Source of the DNA: Alteromonas halophila
GTDB taxonomy: Bacteria; Pseudomonadota; Gammaproteobacteria; Enterobacterales; Alteromonadaceae
Reading direction: 5' to 3'
NCBI RefSeq assembly: GCF_014651815.1
Contig: NZ_BMXP01000001.1
Span: 621,028-685,027 of the forward strand
Length of the DNA: 64,000 nt
Below the pieces are notes generated by a model. The model ran no database searches. It had not been told where the DNA came from and saw only the letters and a list, made by a program, of their open reading frames with translations. The position numbers were made by a program, and so were the translations under genes. The stretch's first letter is position 1, and the number at the start of each line of letters is the position of its first letter. This document shows positions 17,447-27,456 of the stretch, one piece after another.

Positions 17447-19117
17447 TTAAAGTTGATTGCTGCGCTGCTGACTCTCCCAGTTACTATCCTCAATGACCGG
17501 GACATCTTCTTCCGGTAGCGGCGGGTTACCTAAAATCATATCTGCGGCTTTTTCTGCGACCATAATGGTTGGGCCGTTAAGATTACCATTTGGGATGGTT
17601 GGAAAGATTGAAGAGTCGACCACATGCAGGCCTTCCAGACCTCTTACACGGGTTTGCGAGTCAACCACGGCCATTTCATCCTCGCCCATTTTGCACGTGC
17701 AGGAAGGGTGATAGGCGCTTTCTACCGCTTTGCGCACAAATGCGTCGATTTCCTCATCGGTTTTAACCTCTTCACCGGGCTGAATTTCACTGTCCCGATA
17801 TTCATCAAATGCACTCTGGTCGATGATTTCACGGGTTAACCTGACGCAGGCACGGAACCCCTCAATATCTTCCTGGGCTTTAAGGTAGTTAAACTGAATC
17901 TTCGGTGCCTGTTCGGGGTCTGCGGACTGAACCTTCACAAAACCGCGGCTCTTCGGTTTATTGTGTCCCACATGCACCTGAAAACCATGGCCGTCGAAAG
18001 CACTTTTGCCGTCGTAGCGTATGGCCGCAGGCATAAAGTGATATTGCATATCAGGCCACTTTACCCCTGCCTTTGAGCGAATAAAGGCGCAGGATTCAAA
18101 ATGGTTAGTGGTACCCAGGCCTTTCTTAAAGAAAAACCACTTTGCACCAATGATTCCCTTCGAGAACCAGTCCAGTTTACCGTTGATAGTAATGGGCTTT
18201 TTACAGCGGTACTGGAAATAAAATTCCAGATGATCCTGCAGGTTTTCACCTACACCAGGCAGGTTGTGAACGCATTCAATGCCTACGCTTTTAAGGTGCT
18301 CGGCGTCGCCAATACCAGAGTGTTGCAGTAATTGCGGTGAGCCGATGGAGCCAGCACTCAAAATGACGTTGTTATCTGTACGGGCTTCGTGCATGTTACC
18401 GTCTTTGCGATAACTCACACCTACCGCACGCTTACCGTCCATGAGTATTTTATGGACCCGGACATGCGTTAAAATAGTAAGGTTGTCGCGGTCTTTGACA
18501 GGATCAAGGTAAGCTCTGGCGGCCGAGCAGCGTTTGCCACCTTTTACCGTCATGTGCATGGGCCCGAAACCTTCCTGTTGCGCCGCATTGTAATCGTTGG
18601 TAATGGGGTAACCGGCTTGTTCACCGGCTTTGATAAACGCACGGTAAAGCGGGTTTTGCATTTCATTACCGTTATTTACGCCCAGAGGGCCACTGCCACC
18701 GCGATGTGTATCGCCGCCAAGATACCAGCTTTCGGCACGTTTGAAGTACGGCAGGCACTTCTGATAACCCCAGCCTTTTGCGCCACAGGCTTCCCATTCC
18801 TCAAAGTCCTCCGCGTGTCCGCGCACGTAAACCATGCCGTTAATAGACGAGGAGCCTCCAAGCACTTTGCCGCGTGGACAGTGCATTTCGCGGTTATCCA
18901 GGTACGGCTCAGGTTCGGAATGAAATTGCCATGCGTACTTATCTGTATTCATGGGAATAGACAGGGCTGTCGGCATCTGAATAAAAATACTTTTGTCACT
19001 GCCGCCTGTTTCCAGTAGTAATACACTGTTGTTGGGGTCTTCACTTAAGCGATTCGCCAGTACGCACCCTGCAGATCCGGCGCCGACGATAATGTAGTCA
19101 TAAGAACTCACTGGCAA
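17447..19117 (-). CDS. betA: Choline dehydrogenase BetA
   Basis: 556 residues, a GMC-family FAD flavoprotein oxidising choline to betaine aldehyde at the membrane. The FAD-binding [16 protein letters not shown] is at 12-27, the GMC signature [18 protein letters not shown] near 84-101, and the active-site region [11 protein letters not shown] near the C terminus. It lies 6 bp after betB and is co-transcribed with it. With BetB it makes the osmoprotectant glycine betaine. Confidence 0.94.
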   Translation of the reverse strand: MPVSSYDYIIVGAGSAGCVLANRLSEDPNNSVLLLETGGSDKSIFIQMPTALSIPMNTDKYAWQFHSEPEPYLDNREMHCPRGKVLGGSSSINGMVYVRGHAEDFEEWEACGAKGWGYQKCLPYFKRAESWYLGGDTHRGGSGPLGVNNGNEMQNPLYRAFIKAGEQAGYPITNDYNAAQQEGFGPMHMTVKGGKRCSAARAYLDPVKDRDNLTILTHVRVHKILMDGKRAVGVSYRKDGNMHEARTDNNVILSAGSIGSPQLLQHSGIGDAEHLKSVGIECVHNLPGVGENLQDHLEFYFQYRCKKPITINGKLDWFSKGIIGAKWFFFKKGLGTTNHFESCAFIRSKAGVKWPDMQYHFMPAAIRYDGKSAFDGHGFQVHVGHNKPKSRGFVKVQSADPEQAPKIQFNYLKAQEDIEGFRACVRLTREIIDQSAFDEYRDSEIQPGEEVKTDEEIDAFVRKAVESAYHPSCTCKMGEDEMAVVDSQTRVRGLEGLHVVDSSIFPTIPNGNLNGPTIMVAEKAADMILGNPPLPEEDVPVIEDSNWESQQRSNQL

Positions 19118-19123
19118 CCTCCT

Positions 19124-20596
19124 TTAGAACGGGCTTTCAAGCTTGACCATGCCCACATACACTGACTTGGTCTGGGTATACTGATTCAGTGTTTCTACGC
19201 CATTCTCGCGGCCTATACCTGACAGTTTGTAACCGCCAACGGGCATTTCAGCCGGAGATGCGCCATAACTGTTAACCCAGCAGATCCCGGCCTGGAGTTG
19301 ATGGACAACCCGGTGGGCACGGCGTATATCTTTGGTCATGACACCGGCTGCCAGACCCATAGGGGTATCATTGGCGCGTCGAATGCCTTCATCTTCATCA
19401 GAGAAGCGTAAAACGCTCATTACCGGACCAAAAATTTCTTCACGACAAATGGTCATATCGTCGTTGCAATCCACAAATACGGTGGGTTGGACAAAAAAGC
19501 CACTGGTTGCGCCATCAGGTGAAAATGCCTCGCCACCGGTGAGAACTCTGGCGCCTTCCTGCTTGCCTTTTTCGATATAGTCCATGACCAGCTTGTGATG
19601 TTCTTTTGAAATCAGCGCGCCGAAATTAGTGTGGGTGTCCAGCGGGTCGCCGGCTACGATATTCTCCTCGGTGCGCGTTTTGAGCCGTGCAAGAAAGTCA
19701 TCGTAGATTGCGTCATGCACAAACACGCGGGTACAGTTGGTACAGACTTCACCCTGAGTAAAAAAGTTACCCAGCATGGCGGCAGACACGGCTTCATCAA
19801 GATCGGCATCATCAAATACCAGCAGCGGAGACTTACCGCCAAGCTCCATTGTGACATCTTTAAGTGTGCTGGCGGCACTTTCCATCACCTTGCGTCCAGT
19901 GCCCACTTCGCCGGTAAATGAGACTTTTTCAATCTCGTCGCTGGTAGTGAGCCAGCTCCCGACTTCTGCATCGCCCTGAATCACGTTGAAGACGCCGGCA
20001 GGCACGCCAGCGTCGATAAATATCCTGGCCAGTTCTACCGCGCCACGCGGGGTTTCCTCTGACGGTTTAAAGATCATGACATTGCCCACTGCCAGTGCCG
20101 GTGCTGATTTCCAGCAGGCAATTTGCAGAGGGTAATTCCATGCGCCAATGCCGGCACAGACGCCCAGTGGCTCTTTACGGGTGTAGTAAAAATCACCATC
20201 CACTTCTTGCTGTTGCCCGGTCTGAGTGGGCGCCAGTGAGGCGAAGAACTCCAGCACATCAGCGCCGGTGACCACATCAACCTCTCTGGCTTCCTGGATG
20301 GGTTTGCCATTGTCCAGGGTTTCAACACGGGCGAGGTGATCGGTGCGTTCATGAAGCAGTGAAACGGCCTTATGTAAGATCCTGCTGCGTTCGATTGCAG
20401 ACATATATGACCATGTCTGGAACGCCTTCTTTGCGCTTTCGATAGCTAGCGAACGAATATGCTCATCCGCCTGTTCAACGACGTAGATAACCTCTCCCGT
20501 CGCGGGATTAACGACATCAAATGTTTCGCCGGTCTGGTTAGCAACAAACTCGCCATCGATGAAATTCAACAACCGCTCAGAGCGATCCTGTGTCAT
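19124..20596 (-). CDS. betB: Betaine-aldehyde dehydrogenase BetB
   Basis: 490 residues, the same as E. coli BetB. Catalytic Glu251 (MELGGKSPL) and Cys285 (QGEVCTN) are in place, as are the NAD-binding [13 protein letters not shown] and FTGEVGTG. It oxidises betaine aldehyde to glycine betaine with NAD(P). The ATG at 20596 has a GGAGGG site; a 7-residue extension to 20617 is rejected. It is the first gene of a betBA pair. The usual regulator betI is not next to it and no betT transporter is seen; the 270 bp upstream are AT-rich and should hold the promoter. Confidence 0.95.
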   Translation of the reverse strand: MTQDRSERLLNFIDGEFVANQTGETFDVVNPATGEVIYVVEQADEHIRSLAIESAKKAFQTWSYMSAIERSRILHKAVSLLHERTDHLARVETLDNGKPIQEAREVDVVTGADVLEFFASLAPTQTGQQQEVDGDFYYTRKEPLGVCAGIGAWNYPLQIACWKSAPALAVGNVMIFKPSEETPRGAVELARIFIDAGVPAGVFNVIQGDAEVGSWLTTSDEIEKVSFTGEVGTGRKVMESAASTLKDVTMELGGKSPLLVFDDADLDEAVSAAMLGNFFTQGEVCTNCTRVFVHDAIYDDFLARLKTRTEENIVAGDPLDTHTNFGALISKEHHKLVMDYIEKGKQEGARVLTGGEAFSPDGATSGFFVQPTVFVDCNDDMTICREEIFGPVMSVLRFSDEDEGIRRANDTPMGLAAGVMTKDIRRAHRVVHQLQAGICWVNSYGASPAEMPVGGYKLSGIGRENGVETLNQYTQTKSVYVGMVKLESPF

Positions 20597-20889
20597 GCGT
20601 CCCTCCACTGTGGTCAATAACCTTGCTACATGAACTTGTAACAGGGCATAAGTAAATTTTATTTAATCTATTACTCACTACCTAGCGAAATGGATTGATT
20701 CGATAGTCGCCAAATTTTTAAACGGCGCAGTCAGAATCAGGCGTCAGCGGCAAAAATGCGGGATTTGGGCAGCAAAAGGTGAAAACATAACCAGGTATTC
20801 CAAATTATACGAATTACTAGTTGCGCGTTGTGTGTAGCCGTGATTCTATGAAATCGTCGTTTAATAACCGTAACCTATAGCATAAGGTA

Positions 20890-22212
20890 ATGAATGTAAG
20901 AGTGCCCCGAGAGCATACATCACTGGTGACAATTCCGAACCGCTACGCGTTTATCGACACGGTTGAAAAATGTGTGGCGCAACATTCATACGCCTCATTA
21001 ATGCTGGTTGATGTCGTGCGGTTTTCTGATGTAACAACAAGTCTCGGGATCACGGTAGGCGACCAGTTTTTACTTCAAATTGCCAATCGTATTATCACGT
21101 TGTTTGATGAGAACGTTGAGCTGGGACGAATAAGTGGTGATATCTTTGGGCTCATCTTCCCGGGCAAATATTCACACAATCAGATGCAGCAAAAGTTTGA
21201 GCGGCTGGTTGAGCACTTCAAAACCCCGATGCAGTATGACAATAATGCGTTTATTGCCGATTTTAACGTTGGGGTTGTCAGCGGGCGCTGCAAAAATATC
21301 AATTTAACGGCCTTTGTGTCGCGCGCGGAAGCTGCGCTTAAGCAAGCCAAAGAAAATAAATATCAGAATTTTTCCTTCCTGAGTACTGAAGAGAAGGCCG
21401 ATACAGGTCGAAGTCTGGCATTGAAAGCCGATCTAACCCGGGCCTTGTCTCACAATGAACTTGAGCTTTATTTCCAGCCTAAAGTTGACCTGACAAATCT
21501 GGAAGTGGTCGGGGCCGAGTGCTTACTTCGCTGGAATCATCCGTTGGATGGCGTACTGTTTCCAGGTCCGCTCATTGAAGCCGCCGAATCGTACAATATG
21601 ATGAATGAACTGGCATACTGGACCTTCGAGCAGGCATTCAGAAGTCTTGGCGAACTCGATGCCTGCGGGTTGCGGCTTACCTTGTCGGTAAATATTTCGC
21701 CAACCCAGCTGTATGACAGCCAGTTGATTCCCACACTGGTGCTGCTAAGTAAAAGCTACAGTATTGAGCTTAACAGAATTGAGCTGGAACTAACCGAAGA
21801 CGTCGCCCTGTCGAACTCGCTGATGGTGAAAAAGCAATTATTTCAGTTGCGGGCTATGGGGATCAGCATCTTGGTGGATGATTTTGGTAAAGGCTACTCT
21901 AATCTGGCATATATCCGTGAGCTGGAAATCAATGCGCTTAAAATAGATAAAACGTTCGTGATGTCACTAACCGATGGCCAGGTCAACCGGGCCATCATTG
22001 AAGCGGCCAGGATCATCGGGCAGGCGAAGGGATGCGAAGTAATCGCCGAGGGCATTGAAACCATTGAACAGCTCCATATTTTGCGGGATGTAGGGATTAG
22101 CAAAGGGCAGGGCTATCTGTTTTCCCGGGCTGTCCCGCTGAATGAATTTCTGAAACTGGCCACCCGAGAAATTATTGTTGGCGGCTCCCCACTTCGTAAA
22201 GTCAGTAACTAG
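20890..22212 (+). CDS. Degenerate-GGDEF / EAL cyclic-di-GMP phosphodiesterase
   Basis: 440 residues. An N-terminal GGDEF-like domain (about 15-165) has SGDIF in place of GG(D/E)EF, so it should not make c-di-GMP. The C-terminal EAL domain (about 180-425) keeps the catalytic and metal residues: E in AECLLRWNHP (the EAL motif reads ECL), N in NISPTQL, E in ELELTED, DD in VDDFGKGYSN, K in LKIDKTFV and E in AEGIET. It is therefore probably an active phosphodiesterase. No sensory or membrane segment precedes the domains, so it is cytosolic. It is divergent from betB and stands alone. Confidence 0.9.
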   Translation: MNVRVPREHTSLVTIPNRYAFIDTVEKCVAQHSYASLMLVDVVRFSDVTTSLGITVGDQFLLQIANRIITLFDENVELGRISGDIFGLIFPGKYSHNQMQQKFERLVEHFKTPMQYDNNAFIADFNVGVVSGRCKNINLTAFVSRAEAALKQAKENKYQNFSFLSTEEKADTGRSLALKADLTRALSHNELELYFQPKVDLTNLEVVGAECLLRWNHPLDGVLFPGPLIEAAESYNMMNELAYWTFEQAFRSLGELDACGLRLTLSVNISPTQLYDSQLIPTLVLLSKSYSIELNRIELELTEDVALSNSLMVKKQLFQLRAMGISILVDDFGKGYSNLAYIRELEINALKIDKTFVMSLTDGQVNRAIIEAARIIGQAKGCEVIAEGIETIEQLHILRDVGISKGQGYLFSRAVPLNEFLKLATREIIVGGSPLRKVSN

Positions 22213-22305
22213 CCGAGCTGCGGCTGCGCAGATAAACGAAGAATTTTGCATTCTCTCTGACCGGCGGTAGACTTACTCCCCATCGTAATAGCAAAAAGAA
22301 ATACC

Positions 22306-23346
22306 ATGACAGCTAACCCTATAAAGGACGGTGAGTTTCTTCACCAGTCTCGCCGCGCCCCTGACTCACTTGAGGCCATCTCCCCGTTTACACTGAGTAA
22401 CCAAACCCGCGTAAGTATAGACGCGCCCGGCATTATCCGCTTTGATCCGCCCGCTCAGCAGCATGCAGGCAAATACGTTGTGCTCTCATGTGGTGTGCAC
22501 GGAAATGAAACCGCGCCTATCGAGATATGTGATGATCTGGTCCGTGATATCCTGCTAGAGCGCCTGACGCTTCGCCACTCGGTATTGTTCTTATTCGGTA
22601 ACCTGCCAGCGATGGATATCGCAGAGCGCTTTGTAGAAGAAAACATGAACCGGCTGTTTAGCGGCGCGCATTCTGAAGGCGAGGGGTGTGTGAATGCTGA
22701 GCGTCAGCGCGCGAAGCAACTGGAAGCGGCAGTGAGCGATTTTTTCGCTGACGCGCCAGACCATAGCACGCGTCTGCACTATGATTTGCACACGGCGATC
22801 CGCGCGTCAAAAAATGAAAAGTTTGCGGTATACCCATACCTTCATGGCAGGCCACACAGTCTTGGTCAGCTAGGCTTTCTGGCCGCCTGTGGCGTGAAAA
22901 CGATTCTGTTATCGGAAAGTCCGACCACCACCTTCAGTTATTATTCATCGCATGTCCACAACGCACATGCCTTTACTGTCGAACTTGGCAAGGTCAGACC
23001 GTTCGGACAAAACGACATGACACGCTTTGCCGATGCACGTAAGGCCATTACCCGGCTTACCAGCGAGGAAGACTACGCGCCTCAGGTAGCGCCGGAAACA
23101 CTGGATATTTACCGTGTGAACCAGGTCATCAACCGCCAGCAGGAAGCGTTTGAACTGCATTTTGACGACGATACCCCTAATTTCACTGATTACGCTAAAG
23201 GCACGGTACTGGCGTCAGAGCCTGGCAGACAGTACGAGGCGCAGCAGGACGGTGAGGCAATTGTATTTCCTAATGCCAGGGTAGCTATTGGACAACGGGC
23301 GTTGCTAACGGTAGTGCCTACCACCCTTGAGCATACTGATGTTTAA
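22306..23346 (+). CDS. astE: Succinylglutamate desuccinylase AstE
   Basis: 346 residues, a zinc carboxypeptidase-like enzyme performing the last step of the arginine succinyltransferase pathway (N-succinylglutamate to glutamate and succinate). Zinc ligands are His65 and Glu68 (GVHGNETAP) and His162 (YDLHTAIR); the substrate region NMNRLFSG is conserved. The other ast genes are not adjacent, which is common in Alteromonadales. The end overlaps the next gene by 8 bp. Confidence 0.9.
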   Translation: MTANPIKDGEFLHQSRRAPDSLEAISPFTLSNQTRVSIDAPGIIRFDPPAQQHAGKYVVLSCGVHGNETAPIEICDDLVRDILLERLTLRHSVLFLFGNLPAMDIAERFVEENMNRLFSGAHSEGEGCVNAERQRAKQLEAAVSDFFADAPDHSTRLHYDLHTAIRASKNEKFAVYPYLHGRPHSLGQLGFLAACGVKTILLSESPTTTFSYYSSHVHNAHAFTVELGKVRPFGQNDMTRFADARKAITRLTSEEDYAPQVAPETLDIYRVNQVINRQQEAFELHFDDDTPNFTDYAKGTVLASEPGRQYEAQQDGEAIVFPNARVAIGQRALLTVVPTTLEHTDV

Positions 23347-23743
23347 ACTTGATGCGCGCTTAAGAAATGATACCTTTCCGGTCGGCGATCTGCCGCTTTG
23401 CAGTGTATTGCTAATGAACGATGCGCAGTTTCCCTGGGTGATCCTGGTGCCACGACGCGCTGAGGTTTATGATTTAATCGATTTGTCGGACGAAGACAGA
23501 CGCGTTTTTCAGCAAGAGTCTGATCAACTAAGTCAGGTATTGCGAAAGCTGTTTTCGCCACATAAACTGAATGTGGCAGCACTGGGGAACGTTGTCGCGC
23601 AACTGCATGTTCATCACATCGCCCGGTTTACCGATGACTGTGCATGGCCACACCCTGTGTGGGGACGCCAGCCAGCCCAGGCCTACACCCAATCCCAGGC
23701 GGATAAGCACCTAGCAGCACTCAAAGCAGCGCTGGAACTGTGA
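23339..23743 (+). CDS. HIT-domain protein
   Basis: 134 residues. The histidine-triad motif appears as QLHVHHIARF, slightly off the usual H-x-H-x-H pattern but with the His of the active site present, and the N-terminal FPWVILVPRR segment is typical of this bacterial HIT subgroup (nucleoside phosphate hydrolase or transferase fold). The ATG overlaps the astE stop by 8 bp, implying coupled translation. The substrate is unknown. Confidence 0.85.
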   Translation: MFKLDARLRNDTFPVGDLPLCSVLLMNDAQFPWVILVPRRAEVYDLIDLSDEDRRVFQQESDQLSQVLRKLFSPHKLNVAALGNVVAQLHVHHIARFTDDCAWPHPVWGRQPAQAYTQSQADKHLAALKAALEL

Positions 23744-23768
23744 TAAATAACCTACAAGGAATAGCATT

Positions 23769-24089
23769 ATGATCCTGACAACCACACCCTCGGTGGAAGG
23801 ACAGTCAATTGAACAGTATTGTGGCATTGTGATTGGTGAGGCTGTAATGGGGGCCAATCTGTTTAAAGATATGTTTGCCTCGATTCGTGACATTGTCGGT
23901 GGCCGCTCTGGTTCGTACGAAGACGAGCTTACCCGGGCCCGCAAAATGGCTTTCGCTGAACTGGAGCAGGAAGCGCGGAATATGGGCGCCAATGCGGTCG
24001 TGGGAATTGATATCGACTACGAAGTGATTGGTGAAAAAGGCAGTATGCTGATGGTCAGTATCAGTGGTACGGCAGTGAAGCTGAGCTAA
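23769..24089 (+). CDS. YbjQ/UPF0145 family protein
   Basis: 106 residues matching the YbjQ family throughout: [16 protein letters not shown], then the [17 protein letters not shown] helix and the [14 protein letters not shown] segment. Members are small decameric proteins sometimes called heavy-metal-binding domain proteins; the true role is unknown. The AAGGA site lies well placed before the ATG. The stop is followed after one base by the next start, so the two are an operon with astE-HIT upstream. Confidence 0.9.
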   Translation: MILTTTPSVEGQSIEQYCGIVIGEAVMGANLFKDMFASIRDIVGGRSGSYEDELTRARKMAFAELEQEARNMGANAVVGIDIDYEVIGEKGSMLMVSISGTAVKLS

Positions 24090-24090
24090 A

Positions 24091-24426
24091 ATGCAGGACG
24101 TCAGTCACTACATTGAAGGTCAGCCTGAAGATCGCAGGCTGGTCTTACGGCAACTGGTTGAATTAATTGAAGCGCAGGCTCCTGATGTCAGCGTCAGTAT
24201 GAAATACAAGATGCCCACATTCGAACGGGAGGGTCACTGGATAGCGGTTGGCAATCTGAAACACTGCATAGCCTTGTATACCCGTGAACCGGCACATATT
24301 GCTGAATTTAAACGCAAACATCCGAAAGTAAAAACCGGCGAGGGCTGTATCAACTTCACCCGGATGGACAGTATTCCCTATAAAGATTTGGAGACGGTCA
24401 TTGATAATGCACTGGCACTGCACTAG
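24091..24426 (+). CDS. DUF1801 (YdhG-like) protein
   Basis: 111 residues. The SMKYKMPTFEREGHWIAVGNLKHCIALY segment (stated here in pieces: SMKYKMPTF, WIAVGNLK, IALY) and the late GCINFTR and PYKDL motifs are those of the DUF1801/YdhG-YjbR-like fold. The function is unknown. It begins one base after the YbjQ-like stop and ends the short plus-strand unit. Confidence 0.8.
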   Translation: MQDVSHYIEGQPEDRRLVLRQLVELIEAQAPDVSVSMKYKMPTFEREGHWIAVGNLKHCIALYTREPAHIAEFKRKHPKVKTGEGCINFTRMDSIPYKDLETVIDNALALH

Positions 24427-24478
24427 CTGCTAGTCACTGACCCCAAGTCTGCAACAGTCCTGACGGCCAACGAGGCAG

Positions 24479-24652
24479 TCACCACTTGTCGTCTTCATCG
24501 TCGTCAAAATTGGCGTTATTGTCTTTTATTTTGCTGCCATCTTTGTTGCGGGTGGGCAATTTAAAATTCGCGCTGTCTCTCAGTAGCAGCAGGTTTCCAA
24601 CGATAATTCCCAGTACAATCGCCACAATGGCGATGATCCAGATAATGTCCAT
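24479..24652 (-). CDS. 57-residue membrane protein, DUF2897/YpfN-like
   Basis: A short reading frame starting ATG in TGATG, sharing one base with the stop of the upstream M15 peptidase gene. It has one N-terminal transmembrane helix (IIWIIAIVAIVLGIIVGNLL), a basic linker and a strongly acidic tail ending DDDEDDKW. E. coli carries YpfN (UPF0370), a small protein with the same design and a DDDDDW-type tail, in the same yffB-dapE-ypfN position. Equivalence by position and architecture is an inference; the function is unknown. Confidence 0.75.
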   Translation of the reverse strand: MDIIWIIAIVAIVLGIIVGNLLLLRDSANFKLPTRNKDGSKIKDNNANFDDDEDDKW

Positions 24653-25323
24653 CAGCGTCCCTTATTCAGTACGTAACGCTCAAAAAGTCTTTCAAAGTCG
24701 TCAAGAATCACCGATTTACCGGCAATCTCCACATCTTCAATATACGCCCTTAGCGTGTCACAGTTCACTGCGCTCTCGAACTGACGGGCCGTCGCGGTAT
24801 GACTTAAATGCCATAATTCCCGGGCTACACCGCCGCGATAGTCAAGATAAGGCCTGGCAAACCCAAAGCGACCGGCATATTCAGTTAACCAGCTGGCTAA
24901 CTCAGCGCAGGGGCCGTCATTGCAATATTCGTCATTGACCAGCGAGAAGCTTCCCGCCCAGGCCTCGACGCTGGCTTTGTCATACACATCAATATCGCTG
25001 CCCCAATGATGACGGCTACCGCCGGGTAGCGCTGAAAAGGTCAGGATGGCATGCAGTTTTTCGGTGTCGGATAAGCGTTCAGGATCGAGCCGGTTGCCCC
25101 TGGCATCATACAGCGGCCGTTCCCCGTGCCATTTTCGGTTCCAGATTGCCAGCTGACGTTCAAAACTGCGAAACCCACTGACCAGCTGACAGTCAACCCC
25201 ATCCTCTGCTGCCGCCTGTTGCATAGCAATAAAAGGCCCGGCTGTATCAGCGTGGATACGCTGACCCTCACCGACATCCACCAGCGCAGGATTATCGACA
25301 CCTAGCCACTGCAATGCTCTCAT
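24652..25323 (-). CDS. M15-family D-Ala-D-Ala carboxypeptidase-like peptidase
   Basis: 223 residues. VanY/M15 zinc motifs are visible: [13 protein letters not shown] supplies one His and the Asp, and ELWHLSH near the C terminus supplies the catalytic Glu and another His. [16 protein letters not shown] is the substrate-site helix of this family. There is no signal peptide, so it may be cytosolic and act on internal muropeptides or have another substrate. It overlaps the end of dapE by 4 bp and the next small gene by 1 bp, forming a four-gene operon. Confidence 0.85.
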   Translation of the reverse strand: MRALQWLGVDNPALVDVGEGQRIHADTAGPFIAMQQAAAEDGVDCQLVSGFRSFERQLAIWNRKWHGERPLYDARGNRLDPERLSDTEKLHAILTFSALPGGSRHHWGSDIDVYDKASVEAWAGSFSLVNDEYCNDGPCAELASWLTEYAGRFGFARPYLDYRGGVARELWHLSHTATARQFESAVNCDTLRAYIEDVEIAGKSVILDDFERLFERYVLNKGR

Positions 25324-26447
25324 GCAAGCAACTCTCTTAAGGTATGGTAGTACATGTCAGTAAGCGCGATCAGGTCGTCCATTCGCACACACTCATCCAC
25401 CTTGTGAATGGTGGCATTCACGGGGCCAAGCTCCACCACCTGAGCACCGGTAGGCGCAATAAAACGGCCATCGGAGGTCCCGCCAGCCGTCGATAACGTT
25501 GTCGCCTGTCCCGACACGCTTTGAATTGCCTTTTCTACTGCATCTACCAGATCACCACTGTCCGTCAGGAAGGGCTGACCGTTATGTGTCCAGGTAATGT
25601 CATAGTCCAGTTGATGTTGGTTCAGGATAGCCTCAACACGGTCAATCAGCATGTGATCGGTCACCTGCGTTGAAAAGCGAAAGTTGAAACAGACCTCAAG
25701 CGTACCGGGGATCACATTCCCGGCACCTGTACCGGCATGGATATTGGAAATCTGAAAACTGGTAGGCGGGAAAAACGCATTTCCTTCATCCCAGTGTGTG
25801 TCGGCCAGCTCAGCCAGTGCGGCGGCTGCTTCGTGTACCGGGTTACTGGCCAGGTGCGGGTAGGCGACATGCCCCTGCACTCCTTTTACCGTTAAGTCAC
25901 CGGTCAGCGAGCCGCGCCGGCCATTTTTTACCACATCGCCAACACGCTGGGTGCTGGATGGTTCACCGACGATACACCAGTCAATTTTTTCATTGCGCGC
26001 TTCCAGTGTATCAACCACACGCGTTGTGCCATTAATGAAAGGGCCTTCCTCATCGCTGGTAATAAGAAACGCAATGCTACCTTTGTGGTCGGGGTAGTCC
26101 TTCACAAATCGCTGAGTGGCAACAAGCATTGCAGCAAGACTGCCTTTCATATCAGCTGCACCGCGGCCATGCAGGTAGCCATCGACTTCTGTGGCGGTAA
26201 AAGGCGGCGTCTTCCATGCTGCCTCAGGACCACTTGGCACGACATCGGTATGACCGGCGAAACAAAATAATGGACCTTGCTGGTTTCGCCGGGCCCATAA
26301 ATTGGTGGTGTCTTCAAATACCAGTGTTTCGTTGGAAAACCCCAGTTCCTGCAGCCAGTCCTGCATCATCTGCTGACAGCCGGCGTCATCGGGCGTCACA
26401 GAGCGGCGGTTTATCAGCGCCTTGGCCAGTTCAATGACATCAGTCAT
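25320..26447 (-). CDS. dapE: Succinyl-diaminopimelate desuccinylase DapE
   Basis: 375 residues, exactly the E. coli length. It is a dinuclear zinc enzyme of lysine and peptidoglycan precursor synthesis (N-succinyl-LL-DAP to LL-DAP). Motifs: [11 protein letters not shown] with the first zinc His and Asp, [20 protein letters not shown] with the catalytic Glu-Glu, and GGTSDGRFI near the end. The ATG at 26447 overlaps the preceding ArsC-like gene by 8 bp; a longer frame to 26495 is rejected on length. Confidence 0.96.
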   Translation of the reverse strand: MTDVIELAKALINRRSVTPDDAGCQQMMQDWLQELGFSNETLVFEDTTNLWARRNQQGPLFCFAGHTDVVPSGPEAAWKTPPFTATEVDGYLHGRGAADMKGSLAAMLVATQRFVKDYPDHKGSIAFLITSDEEGPFINGTTRVVDTLEARNEKIDWCIVGEPSSTQRVGDVVKNGRRGSLTGDLTVKGVQGHVAYPHLASNPVHEAAAALAELADTHWDEGNAFFPPTSFQISNIHAGTGAGNVIPGTLEVCFNFRFSTQVTDHMLIDRVEAILNQHQLDYDITWTHNGQPFLTDSGDLVDAVEKAIQSVSGQATTLSTAGGTSDGRFIAPTGAQVVELGPVNATIHKVDECVRMDDLIALTDMYYHTLRELLA

Positions 26448-26793
26448 GGGTAAAAATCGCCGCGTAGTTGTCGGCTTTAAAGCCAACATAGACATTGCCG
26501 TTATGTTCCAGTACGGGGCGCTTTATCATTGCCGGGTAGGCCAGCATCAATCCCAGCGCTTTCGGCTCGTCCAGCGAGGCTTTGTCGGCCTCATCAAGCT
26601 GGCGGTATGTGGTTCCCCGTTTATTCAGCAGCGTTTCCCAGCCTACTGTCGCGGCCGTGTCCGCCAGCCACGCTTCTGCTATCCCGTCTTTGCGAAAGTC
26701 GTGAAACACGAAGTCAATGTCATTATCATTAAGCCATTTTTTAGCCTTTTTGATGGTGTCGCAATTGGCTATTCCGTAGAGGGTTGTGGTCAT
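26440..26793 (-). CDS. yffB: ArsC/Spx-like reductase YffB
   Basis: 117 residues. A thioredoxin-like ArsC/Spx fold starting [19 protein letters not shown], with a single Cys at position 11 where ArsC enzymes carry their nucleophile, and KRPVLE in the cis-Pro region. E. coli YffB heads the yffB-dapE-ypfN operon in the same way. The substrate is unknown; glutathione-dependent reductase activity has been suggested for the family. Confidence 0.9.
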   Translation of the reverse strand: MTTTLYGIANCDTIKKAKKWLNDNDIDFVFHDFRKDGIAEAWLADTAATVGWETLLNKRGTTYRQLDEADKASLDEPKALGLMLAYPAMIKRPVLEHNGNVYVGFKADNYAAIFTHD

Positions 26794-26993
26794 ACTCGTT
26801 TTCGCATTGATGATTTACTAAAGTGCTGCTAAGTCTATCTGCTGGTGTGGTCTGATGCAAAACATCACCGACTGTGGTGAGCCATGCAGGCGAACGTTGC
26901 GTAAGCATCGGCACACGCAATTAATAAACGCTCACTTAACGAGCGCTACGCGTGGCGTAGACCTCATACATTGACCAATGATAAGGAGTCATT

Positions 26994-27425
26994 ATGGCTA
27001 TTGTGAAGACTGCCTCAGCAAGCTACTCACCACTGGGGAAAAACGGGCAGGGACATGTCAGCCTGGCAAGCGGCGCACTGTCAAATCAGCCTTACGGGTT
27101 CAATACCCGGTTTGAAGATAAAGCGGGGACCAACCCCGAGGAGTTAATTGCGGGGGCCCATGCCAGTTGCTTTGCGATGGCGCTGTCATTTGCACTGGAA
27201 GGCGCAGGATTTGATGCCGGCGAGCTGAATGTTGATGCAGCGGTCACCCTGGTCGAAGACGGCGAAGGCTTCAAAGTGAGTGCATCGGCGCTGACACTGG
27301 ATGCCAAAGTGGTCGGTATTGATGAAGATAAATTTAAAGACATTGCAGAAGGCGCAAAAGCTAACTGCCCCATCTCTAAACTGTTAGATGCTGATATCTC
27401 GCTGGAATATACGCTGACGGCGTAA
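26994..27425 (+). CDS. osmC: OsmC-type organic hydroperoxide reductase
   Basis: 143 residues. The two redox cysteines are present as Cys59 (AGAHASCFAMAL) and Cys125 (KANCPISKLL). OsmC reduces organic peroxides using lipoylated partners and is induced by osmotic or stationary-phase stress in E. coli. It has a clear AAGGAG site before its ATG and stands alone; a GNRA-capped terminator hairpin follows 10 bases after the stop. Confidence 0.93.
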   Translation: MAIVKTASASYSPLGKNGQGHVSLASGALSNQPYGFNTRFEDKAGTNPEELIAGAHASCFAMALSFALEGAGFDAGELNVDAAVTLVEDGEGFKVSASALTLDAKVVGIDEDKFKDIAEGAKANCPISKLLDADISLEYTLTA

Positions 27426-27435
27426 CGAACGGCAA

Positions 27436-27455
27436 CAAGGGCCGCGAGGCCCTTG
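27436..27455. terminator. Bidirectional terminator hairpin between osmC and EIIA-like gene
   Basis: CAAGGGCC and GGCCCTTG form a perfect 8-bp stem closed by the GNRA tetraloop GCGA, placed between two convergent stops. There is no long T-run, so strength is uncertain. Confidence 0.6.
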
Positions 27456-27456
27456 C

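Noticed and set aside
24486..24938. 150-residue plus-strand open frame starting with a Ser run
   Set aside because: The Ser run is the complement of the Asp/Glu tail of the small minus-strand membrane protein; the region is explained by two coupled minus-strand genes.
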